Positions 30,494 to 37,903 of a stretch of 64,000 nucleotides of DNA are shown here, in pieces. This DNA is from Winslowiella toletana (GTDB lineage Bacteria > Pseudomonadota > Gammaproteobacteria > Enterobacterales > Enterobacteriaceae), in contig NZ_CP134152.1 of the NCBI RefSeq assembly GCF_032164335.1, positions 3,782,001-3,846,000 of the forward strand. The letters run 5' to 3'. Position numbers and translations under genes: made by a program. The first letter of the stretch is position 1; every line of letters begins with the position of its first letter. The notes under the pieces were generated by a model. That model searched no databases. It was not told where the DNA came from and worked only from the letters and a program-made list of their open reading frames with translations.

Positions 30494-32557
30494 ATGAAAA
30501 CTCTGCCCCTTTCGCTGCTGATGTTACTGTCACCGCTGGCCACAGCCAGCTGGACTCAGGAAAGCTTTCCCGCCTTTACTGCCAATGGAGACGGGCAGTT
30601 CACCAGCAGTGCTAAGCTGGCAAAAGGCCAGTTGCCACTCCGGTTGTATCAGGATCGACAGTGCTGGCAACCCACAGAGCCGATCAAACTGAATCAGACA
30701 CTTTCATTGCAGCCCTGTGGCGATAAGCCTGCGGTCAACTGGCGGCAATTTCGCGCCGGGGAATATCAGCTGCGGATCGATACCCGCAGCGGCACGCCAA
30801 CGCTGCAACTCAGTGTGAAAAACCTGACTGAGCCCCTTAATACCGTGGTCAGCCAGACCTGCCCGCGCTGGGATGGCAAGCCGGTCACAATTAACGTTGG
30901 TAACAGCTTTGCCGAAGGGGAAACCGTTCGCGACTTTTACTCAGGCCAGACGGCAACCGTTAAGCAAGGAAAAATCAGCCTGCAACCAGCGGCCACTGGC
31001 GGCGGGCTGTTACTGCTGGAGCCTGCGTTCACGGAAAAGAATGCCGTGTTTAACTGGCACAACGCCACGATCTATTTCGTGCTGACCGATCGTTTTTCCA
31101 ATGGCGATCCCACTAACGATCACAGCTATGGCCGACGCAGCGACGGCCAGCAGGAAATTGGTACTTTTCACGGCGGCGATCTGGCCGGATTAACGCAAAA
31201 GCTCGATTATTTGCAACAGCTTGGGGTAAACGCGCTGTGGATCAGTTCTCCGCTGGAGCAGATTCATGGCTGGATCGGCGGTGGCACCAAAGGCGACTTC
31301 CCCCACTATGCCTATCATGGCTATTACACCCTCGACTGGACGCGGCTTGATGCCAATATGGGTAACGAGCAGGATCTGCGCACGCTGGTTGAACAGGCGC
31401 ATAAACGGGGTATTCGTTTGTTATTTGATGTCGTGGTCAATCATGCCGGTTACGCCACGCTTGCCGATATGCAGGACTATCAGTTTGGTGCGCTATATCT
31501 GCAAGGAGCCGAGCGGGAAAAAGTCCTCGGTAAACACTGGGGTGACTGGCAACCGGCGGCGGGTCAGAACTGGCACAGCTTTAATGACTATATCAATTTC
31601 TCTGACCCTACCGGCTGGAGCCAATGGTGGGGTAAAAACTGGATTCGTACCGACATCGGCGATTATGACTCGCCGGGATATGATGACCTGACGATGTCAC
31701 TGGCATTCCTGCCGGATATGAAAACCGAAGCCTCCGCGCCGAGCGGTCTGCCGCTATTTTATCGCCATAAGTCCGATAGCGGCGCGCGTGAAATTCCCGG
31801 TGCAACTCCCCGTGATTATCTGACCCACTGGTTATCTCAGTGGGTGCGTGAATATGGCATTGATGGTTTTCGCGTTGATACGGCTAAACATGTTGATAAA
31901 GCCACGCTGGCACAGTTAAAGCAACAGGCTGTCACGGCACTGGCACAGTGGAAAGCACAGCATCCTGAGCAAGCCGTGGATAACGCACCGTTCTGGATGA
32001 CCGGTGAAGCCTGGGGTCACGGCGTAATGCAGAGTGATTATTATCAGCACGGTTTTGACGCGATGATTAATTTCGATTTTCAAGAGCAAGCCGCCCAGGC
32101 GCTAAGCTGTTACTCCGCTATTGATAGCACTTATCAGCTCATGGCCGATAAACTGCAAAGCTTCAATGTATTGAGCTATATCTCCTCACATGATACCCGA
32201 CTGTTTTTCGAACACGATGCCGGGCAGTCGCTCTTCCTACAGCAGCGCGCGGCGGACCTGCTGCTGCTGGCACCTGGTGCGGTGCAAATTTATTATGGTG
32301 ACGAAAGTGGTCGTCCGTTTGGACCGACCGGTTCTGACCCATTGCAAGGCACCCGTTCAGATATGAACTGGAATGAATTGCAGGGTACCAAAGCAGCATT
32401 ACTGCAACACTGGCAGAAACTGGGAGCCTTCCGCGCCCGCCATCCGGCAGTTGGCGCTGGCGTGCAGCAATCCCAGCTGCAGACAAACTACTACGCTTTC
32501 AGCCGCCAGTATGAGAATGACCGGGTGATGGTAGTGTGGGTGGGTGACAGTCAGTAA
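30494..32557 (+). CDS. malS: Periplasmic alpha-amylase MalS
   Basis: MalS cuts long maltodextrins in the periplasm. The 687-residue protein (E. coli 676) has a signal peptide (MKTLPLSLLMLLSPLATAS). A beta-rich N-terminal region of about 190 residues and a GH13 barrel follow. The four GH13 regions are visible, namely DVVVNH near 312, GFRVDTAKH with nucleophile Asp462, the acid Glu505 in GEAWG, and SSHDTR near 564. A GGAGA site precedes the ATG, and MalT-type hexamers lie upstream. Confidence 0.93.
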   Translation: MKTLPLSLLMLLSPLATASWTQESFPAFTANGDGQFTSSAKLAKGQLPLRLYQDRQCWQPTEPIKLNQTLSLQPCGDKPAVNWRQFRAGEYQLRIDTRSGTPTLQLSVKNLTEPLNTVVSQTCPRWDGKPVTINVGNSFAEGETVRDFYSGQTATVKQGKISLQPAATGGGLLLLEPAFTEKNAVFNWHNATIYFVLTDRFSNGDPTNDHSYGRRSDGQQEIGTFHGGDLAGLTQKLDYLQQLGVNALWISSPLEQIHGWIGGGTKGDFPHYAYHGYYTLDWTRLDANMGNEQDLRTLVEQAHKRGIRLLFDVVVNHAGYATLADMQDYQFGALYLQGAEREKVLGKHWGDWQPAAGQNWHSFNDYINFSDPTGWSQWWGKNWIRTDIGDYDSPGYDDLTMSLAFLPDMKTEASAPSGLPLFYRHKSDSGAREIPGATPRDYLTHWLSQWVREYGIDGFRVDTAKHVDKATLAQLKQQAVTALAQWKAQHPEQAVDNAPFWMTGEAWGHGVMQSDYYQHGFDAMINFDFQEQAAQALSCYSAIDSTYQLMADKLQSFNVLSYISSHDTRLFFEHDAGQSLFLQQRAADLLLLAPGAVQIYYGDESGRPFGPTGSDPLQGTRSDMNWNELQGTKAALLQHWQKLGAFRARHPAVGAGVQQSQLQTNYYAFSRQYENDRVMVVWVGDSQ

Positions 32558-33069
32558 TTACCGCAGATTTTCTGATAACTGAAGATCTTAAGCAAAAAAT
32601 AGGATAGCGCTGGCGACCATTAAGCCATTCTCAATGGTCGCCAGTGTGCTGCATAATCTCAACCCTTATCGATACTGAAAGCGGTGAAAACCAATCAAAA
32701 CGATATAAAAAGCTGAGTAAATATCACCTGGTCCGAACCAATCCAAAAAAATTAATTAAAAACCAGTGCTATAAACCAAATCACACACTAAAAAAAACAG
32801 TAAATGACAGCGAAATTATTCTCCCCTTCATTTTTCTGACGATTTTTATTCAGAGAACTCTCACAAGTATTAATATAAACGTATGATTTATTAAATTATC
32901 ATCAACCAGACATCATTAATAAAAAATTAAAATAAAATCGTTGACAAAAAATTGGCATACAGACTTAATAAATCACAATCTTAAAATTTTTAAATTGTTC
33001 TGACGGTCTGATACCTCTACTGCCAGTTAATTATTACGAACGAGTTCTAATTTATAGTCAGGTAATAAT
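32558..33069. other. AT-rich intergenic region after malS
   Basis: This 512-base stretch marks the start of the AT-rich accessory region. It holds a perfect 12-bp inverted repeat CTGGCGACCATT/AATGGTCGCCAG (32610-32621 with 32633-32644, 11-base loop), probably the end of the malS unit although no T-run follows. The only open frame (32644-32886) has no ribosome site or recognisable fold, and I regard it as chance. Confidence 0.6.
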
Positions 33070-33459
33070 ATGTTTGATGTCACGACTGAAAAATGCTTAG
33101 GATACTATATAATATTTGATGGTGGTCTTTCACTGATCTTCGTCAGCAGCAGTGGCAATCTCATCCGTCTGGAAGAGAAAAAAACCACCTCAGTAAAGCT
33201 GAAAGGAACGAATAAATTGCTATTGGAATATCTGCTTTGCTACGGTTTTGGCGAAACCGTTAAAAAAGAGGATCTTCTCAGGCACGTCTGGGACGAAAAT
33301 AATCTTAGTTCATCCAGTCAGCGGATGTGGCAAGTATTTAAAAGTCTTAAAAATAAAATTGAGTTCCTCAACTGTCCGGCAGATTTTATTGTTTACACCA
33401 AAGGCGTTGGTTACTCGATTGAAAACGTCCATGTCAGTAAACTTTGGTATCACGCTTAG
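33070..33459 (+). CDS. Winged-helix transcriptional regulator (OmpR/CadC type DNA-binding domain)
   Basis: This 129-residue protein consists mainly of a winged-helix DNA-binding domain of the OmpR-PhoB C-terminal class. The elements resemble LKGTNKLLLEYLLCYGFGETVKKEDLLRHVW (residues 44-74), a recognition helix around SSSSQRMWQVFKSLKNKI, and the wing IVYTKGVGYSIE. There is no receiver domain and no membrane segment, so it differs from CadC/ToxR. It uses ATG 33070 behind AGGTAATAAT. It is AT-rich and lies upstream of, and parallel to, the porin gene, which it may control. Confidence 0.72.
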   Translation: MFDVTTEKCLGYYIIFDGGLSLIFVSSSGNLIRLEEKKTTSVKLKGTNKLLLEYLLCYGFGETVKKEDLLRHVWDENNLSSSSQRMWQVFKSLKNKIEFLNCPADFIVYTKGVGYSIENVHVSKLWYHA

Positions 33460-33798
33460 CATGACTGCCGAGGTTGTGCAGCCTGTGCTCCAGGGGAGAT
33501 GTTCGGTCATGCAGCTGCAGCCACCTAAGTCAGAAGTAAGGTAGCCTCTGTCCTTGTGCGAAAAAGTTATCGCCGGGCTTGAGTAACAACGTGACGCTTG
33601 CGCTCATTTATTATCCATCGCAATATCGATTTTAGTTAAGACGGCTTGTATCAAGCCCGGTTAAAAGGCTTTAACGTCTTTTGTTAATAAATTAGATCAC
33701 AATAATGATAAAAATGCTGTCGCGGGAAGCTATCTCGCTAAATTGTAAGTCTAACGCTAATCCGTTAGTCATTATGGCAATGTTTAACAGGTATAATC
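33460..33798. promoter_or_regulatory. Leader/promoter region of the porin gene
   Basis: This 339-base region contains a perfect 10-bp inverted repeat CCGGGCTTGA (33573-33582) and TCAAGCCCGG (33651-33660). The right arm can alternatively pair locally as GGCTTG-TAT-CAAGCC (33643-33657). Nearer the gene is an operator-like palindrome CTAACG-N6-CGTTAG (33751-33768), 31 bases before the start codon. No other coding potential was seen. Confidence 0.5.
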
Positions 33799-34950
33799 AT
33801 GGCAATGAATTTGCGCGTTTTAAGCCAGGCTGTAGGTTTAGCTCTGGTTGTTGGCAGCACCTCTTTTGCAGCCCAGGCTGAAATCACCTTACTTAAACAA
33901 GATCCGCAAGCAGGCGATCCACTCAGCCGCCTTAACTTTACCTTCGGCGGCAGTATCCGTCCGCAGTTCAATAATATGACCGGCGACGGTGATAAAGGCT
34001 CCTACAAGCGTAACGGCTATGACGGCGGTACACGCTTCCGCTTCGCCGCTGACTACTATCTGTTTGATGATATCAGTTGGATCAGCTACTACGAGCTGGG
34101 TGTCAATATTCCGGCGCTGTTTAACTGGGACAATCACTACGCCGAAGGTGCCAACAACACCAGCCGACGTATGCTGTATACCGGTCTGAAAAGTGACACC
34201 TGGGGGCAACTGACCTTTGGTCAACAAAACAGTGTCTACTATGATGTGGTTGGTGCCAAAACCGATATCTGGGATTACGACATGCTGGCCCAGGCGTCAG
34301 GTAACGGCATTAACGGTGATTACGATGGCTCATACCGTTCGCGTAAAATGCTGAAATACAAAAAAAGCGTTGGCGATGCCGATATCTACGCTTCTTACCT
34401 GTTTAGCGACAATGAATATCTGCCAGGTAACGGCCTGCGTTATAAGCGTAAGGGCGGCGGTTCACTGGGTGTTAATTATCACCTGACCAAAGATCTGAGC
34501 TGGGGTACGGCCTGGAACTACACCCGTGCGGAGATGCGTAACCCGTCCGACAACAACAATAAAGAGTACGACCAGAATATCGTCGGCACCGCCTTGAGCT
34601 GGAAGCCAGATAACTGGACGCTAAGCATCGGCGGCGGTTGGTACAGCAACTTCCTGACCACCAAAAAGGTTGATACAGCGAACTATTTCGCTGGTGATGC
34701 CTGGGGCATTGAATACTTTGCTGGCTATACTGTGCCGGTAGGACAGTATGCGGTGAAATCAGTGATGCCTTACTTTATGGGCGATCGCCTCGAGTACGTC
34801 AGCGGTCGTGATTATCATCGTATTGATAATGGTCTGGGATTAGCCTTCCAGTTTGATTACGGCTTCCGCGTCGATGTCGAACATGTGCTGACGTCAAGCA
34901 CTGACAATCTTGGTGATATGACCCTGGTAAGACTGCGCTACGATTTCTGA
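33799..34950 (+). CDS. Outer-membrane porin, beta-barrel
   Basis: This 383-residue protein has a signal peptide (MAMNLRVLSQAVGLALVVGSTSFAAQA) and alternating hydrophobic strands rich in Tyr, Trp and Gly throughout. It ends in the C-terminal Phe (RLRYDF) recognised by the BAM machinery. The segment LYTGLKSDTWGQLTFGQQNSVYYDV resembles the L3-proximal part of enterobacterial porins. It is not close to OmpC/OmpF and could be a substrate-selective porin. SD ACAGG lies 7 bases before the ATG. A terminator follows. Solute specificity is unknown. Confidence 0.78.
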   Translation: MAMNLRVLSQAVGLALVVGSTSFAAQAEITLLKQDPQAGDPLSRLNFTFGGSIRPQFNNMTGDGDKGSYKRNGYDGGTRFRFAADYYLFDDISWISYYELGVNIPALFNWDNHYAEGANNTSRRMLYTGLKSDTWGQLTFGQQNSVYYDVVGAKTDIWDYDMLAQASGNGINGDYDGSYRSRKMLKYKKSVGDADIYASYLFSDNEYLPGNGLRYKRKGGGSLGVNYHLTKDLSWGTAWNYTRAEMRNPSDNNNKEYDQNIVGTALSWKPDNWTLSIGGGWYSNFLTTKKVDTANYFAGDAWGIEYFAGYTVPVGQYAVKSVMPYFMGDRLEYVSGRDYHRIDNGLGLAFQFDYGFRVDVEHVLTSSTDNLGDMTLVRLRYDF

Positions 34951-34987
34951 TAACTCATAACCTTCGATAAACAGGTTACATGAGATA

Positions 34988-35012
34988 AAAGCCCCAAACG
35001 GGGCTTTTTTTT
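34988..35012 (+). terminator. Terminator after the porin gene
   Basis: The stem AAGCCCC/GGGGCTT with a 4-base loop is preceded by A residues and followed by eight T residues. Confidence 0.92.
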
Positions 35013-35127
35013 CTATCTGCCCCATACTGAAGTTTAATAAGGCACGTTTATAAATCGCCAGTAAGTTTAATTAATATTATTTAAATAAGCCACATGCACC
35101 AGAATTTCGCGATGATATGCAATCATT

Positions 35128-36183
35128 TTACTGGTATGAATAAGTAATACCAATCAACGATTTGGCCGAACCGGTTTTAAGTGCTTCCTCTGGTTTACGA
35201 ACATAGCTGAATCCCAGCTGCAATGACATTGGACTATTAGCGGTGGTTCCAGCAACACCTAAAAGGTATTTTGTCTGGCCAGGCACACCAGCAGCGGAAC
35301 CATCGGGACCGAATTGCAGTCTTGTTCCATTGGATGATGTAATGGCATAGCCAACACCAGCGGCAGTAGAATCCGACGTCAGAGTTGAGGTGGTGGTCTT
35401 GTTTGTCGGATTATTGAGATCAACCACTGAGTACCGCACCACAATTGATGGATCGCATTTAAGCGAGAAAGTCTGCTGTTTAGTGCCAATCAAAGTAGAA
35501 GCGGCAGCATTTTCAATATTTGCTACAGCAACACCTTCCATATTGATGGTTCTTACTTTAGCGTCAGGTGTGCAGCCTGTTACGTTAATATAGATCGGTC
35601 TCGCATTGAAGTAGAACGTGTCCGTTTCTTGAGCCACATTTTTATCATCATAACATGTATACCTGTACAACTCCGTCAAAGGTAGCATAGGACTATTCTC
35701 AAGCCTGTCGATCCCTCGGGAGATGTACAACAAATTAAAGACACTAAAGCGAACATTCACTCTGTCCGAATTTACCATCTTTCCTCTCCACACATCCTGC
35801 TGTACCGGTGGCGCTGAGTTGAAAATCCCGTTTCCTGTTATTGCAACATTAAATGAATCTCCACGGATCTGCGGACCCAGACCTATTCCCTTAACTCCAC
35901 TCTCATACATGTAGGGTAAAGTGGTGCGGCCATTTTGTAAGGGTAAAAGCGGAGTATATTCAATCCTTGCCAGGTCGTAAACCAGACTAGTATTTCTGCA
36001 TATTGTTTCCCACTGAGACCCACTATTATAAAAAATCGTTCCCACAGGATTTCGGTCTGCTGGCCCTGATATTCTGATATCCCTTAAAAGGATCGGATGT
36101 CTGGCATCAGGAAGCGCCCATGATGATGAGAAACCTAAAAAAAATACCAATAAAGAAACAAAGCATGTCATAATAACTTTCAT
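35128..36183 (-). CDS. Fimbrial tip adhesin
   Basis: Last gene of the fimbrial operon. The 351-residue protein has a signal peptide ending near SSSWA. An N-terminal region of about 185 residues shows no pilin features and probably binds the receptor. A C-terminal pilin-type domain from about residue 200 (INVTGCTPDAKVRTINMEGV, then FSLKCD) ends in the donor-strand-type tail SLIGITYSYQ. Two-domain size and last position are typical of tip adhesins such as FimH. Of two adjacent ATGs, 36183 has the better distance to GAGAGG. The receptor is unknown. Confidence 0.78.
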   Translation of the reverse strand: MKVIMTCFVSLLVFFLGFSSSWALPDARHPILLRDIRISGPADRNPVGTIFYNSGSQWETICRNTSLVYDLARIEYTPLLPLQNGRTTLPYMYESGVKGIGLGPQIRGDSFNVAITGNGIFNSAPPVQQDVWRGKMVNSDRVNVRFSVFNLLYISRGIDRLENSPMLPLTELYRYTCYDDKNVAQETDTFYFNARPIYINVTGCTPDAKVRTINMEGVAVANIENAAASTLIGTKQQTFSLKCDPSIVVRYSVVDLNNPTNKTTTSTLTSDSTAAGVGYAITSSNGTRLQFGPDGSAAGVPGQTKYLLGVAGTTANSPMSLQLGFSYVRKPEEALKTGSAKSLIGITYSYQ

Positions 36184-36193
36184 CATAGACCTC

Positions 36194-36841
36194 TCAATGA
36201 GAAATTAAATTTAATTTTTTTACAATATTTTGCTCACCATCAAGGATGGTTAACCCTAGCGAACAGGTAGTTTCAGAACAATATTTATTGACAGAAATAT
36301 CCGTTCCTGGAGCTAATACTTTTGAACCATCAGACCTATACACAAATTCTTTTGATAAAGAAATTATGAAAGAAAAATCAGTTTTATTACTTAAAAACCA
36401 GTTACCATCCTGAGAGCGAATCAATTTTATCTCATTAAAATCCTTATCTGTTGGCAAACTATGCTGATAGATAAGATTGAAATGAGATCTGATCGCAAGT
36501 GAAACCACATTACTATCATCATTAATCGCTGATTTCGGTATCGTAGTAATGGTTAACGAATACACCTTATCTTTATTATTCTTAATCTTTTCTTCAGGAA
36601 TGATTGTTATTATGTTGCTGTTATTTTTCGGCAAAATAAAGAGCGGTGGAGAAATAATAAACCCGTCACTATTGATAGTCGCCTTGATCAAGTAATCACT
36701 CTCATTATCATTGATTACCTTGATATTCAGCGCCTTAGTTGAATCATCAATAAAGAAACGCGTTCCTAAAACTGACACGCCAGCCAGACAAGAATCTGAA
36801 ATAAGGGCGTAGAACAATATACATAAAAAATACTTAATCAT
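36194..36841 (-). CDS. Second periplasmic pilus chaperone
   Basis: This 215-residue protein has a signal peptide ending at CLAG and the two immunoglobulin-like domains of PapD-type chaperones. Edge-strand and domain-1 features are recognisable (GVSVLGTRFFIDDSTK, PPLFILPKNNSN, YSLTITTIP), but the usual WLN block is degenerate (VYSLTITTIP). A cysteine pair lies in domain 2 (YCSETTCSL). Its ATG overlaps the stop of the minor subunit gene upstream by eight bases (ATGATTAA). It may be dedicated to the adhesin encoded next to it. Confidence 0.75.
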   Translation of the reverse strand: MIKYFLCILFYALISDSCLAGVSVLGTRFFIDDSTKALNIKVINDNESDYLIKATINSDGFIISPPLFILPKNNSNIITIIPEEKIKNNKDKVYSLTITTIPKSAINDDSNVVSLAIRSHFNLIYQHSLPTDKDFNEIKLIRSQDGNWFLSNKTDFSFIISLSKEFVYRSDGSKVLAPGTDISVNKYCSETTCSLGLTILDGEQNIVKKLNLISH

Positions 36842-37358
36842 ACGCTATCTCGAAATAAGCAAAGCTTCTTACTTTTCCGGGCAGAGCATTATCATTGGTT
36901 TTCAGGTATGCAGCCGAAAAGCTTAAAGAATTAACAGTTACATCATGATTAATAACGAAATCAGTTAAGTTATTTCTGATATCAATGTTTTTGTTATCAC
37001 TATCGTAAAGTCCAATAGCAATACCTGAAGCATCTGAATCCGTATCACTGGTTGTTTTTAATAAATTTGGCATGACAGGATCGCTCTCAGCAGTAAAATT
37101 AACATGTGCCATCTTAATATTTGCAGGACAATCTTCCAGATTAATAGCAAAAGATGTTGCAGAAAAGGGAACGCCAACCGCTGCATTACGGAGGTCTCCC
37201 GGCATCAGGCTAACCAAAAAATCTTTCGACCCTGATGAAATAGTGCACGTTCTGACCATTACTTTTGCTGTAATATTGATTTTAACCTGATCGGCATAAG
37301 AGTGAACTGGTAAAAAGTTCAGCGCAATCAAAATAGCAGAGAGAAAATTTTTAATCAT
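36834..37358 (-). CDS. Minor fimbrial subunit 2
   Basis: This 174-residue pilin has a signal peptide (MIKNFLSAILIALNFLPVHSYA), the cysteine pair (MVRTCTI and LEDCPANIKM) and the C-terminal FAYFEIAYD strand. It is probably an adaptor between shaft and tip. I chose ATG 37358, which overlaps the end of the preceding subunit gene by eight bases. An upstream frame to 37391 lies wholly inside that gene. Confidence 0.8.
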   Translation of the reverse strand: MIKNFLSAILIALNFLPVHSYADQVKINITAKVMVRTCTISSGSKDFLVSLMPGDLRNAAVGVPFSATSFAINLEDCPANIKMAHVNFTAESDPVMPNLLKTTSDTDSDASGIAIGLYDSDNKNIDIRNNLTDFVINHDVTVNSLSFSAAYLKTNDNALPGKVRSFAYFEIAYD

Positions 37359-37884
37359 AATAAAAATCCAGATAAAGTAAAGATGATGCATCCCCTGCCC
37401 CGATGGTCGAACTGGTTGATTTATATCTTAAATAAAAATTAAAATCATAGGTTGAGGTCGTCACTGACTGACTAAAAGTCTGCTTTTGATTCAGCGGTAC
37501 CGCTTTCTGATTCATATCCAGAATCTCAATCGCCAATCCGGTTGCCAGACCTTCAGAAGACGTGCTGGGTTTACCGGTTACTTTTAGCAGCGCCGGATTA
37601 CTTTCATCGCCAGTGCCAGAAAACATATAAGACATATTGTTAACATTGCCTGTACAGTTCTCCAGACCAATCGATACTTTCGTCGATGCGGTTGTCGATC
37701 CTGTTGGGATAAGATCCTGAGGATTGATATCATCAAATATGACATTTTTAGTCAGATCGCTGCTTTTTACATTACAGCTTTGCGCTAAAATCGCCCCATT
37801 TATTTGAACTGTCACATCCTCAGCATATGCTGCAGAGCATAATTGACTGAAAACAATGAGAAATAATCTGTACGGTATTTTCAT
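37351..37884 (-). CDS. Minor fimbrial subunit 1
   Basis: This 177-residue FimF/FimG-like pilin has a signal peptide ending AAYAEDV, cysteines in AQSCNV and LENCTGNV, and the C-terminal strand YLDFYYD. ATG 37884 follows a CGGAG site at 7 bases; a frame to 37917 overlaps the usher gene end. Placed after the usher, it probably forms part of the tip fibrillum. Confidence 0.83.
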   Translation of the reverse strand: MKIPYRLFLIVFSQLCSAAYAEDVTVQINGAILAQSCNVKSSDLTKNVIFDDINPQDLIPTGSTTASTKVSIGLENCTGNVNNMSYMFSGTGDESNPALLKVTGKPSTSSEGLATGLAIEILDMNQKAVPLNQKQTFSQSVTTSTYDFNFYLRYKSTSSTIGAGDASSLLYLDFYYD

Positions 37885-37903
37885 TTTTGACTCCGCAGTA
37901 TAC

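Noticed and set aside
32644..32886. 80-codon open frame after malS
   Set aside because: Lys/Asn-rich translation typical of AT-rich non-coding DNA, with no ribosome site and overlap of a hairpin at its start.
33684..33705. CRP-like site TTAATAAATTAGATCACA upstream of the porin
   Set aside because: Only the right half matches TCACA well; the left half is poor, so it was not listed as a site.
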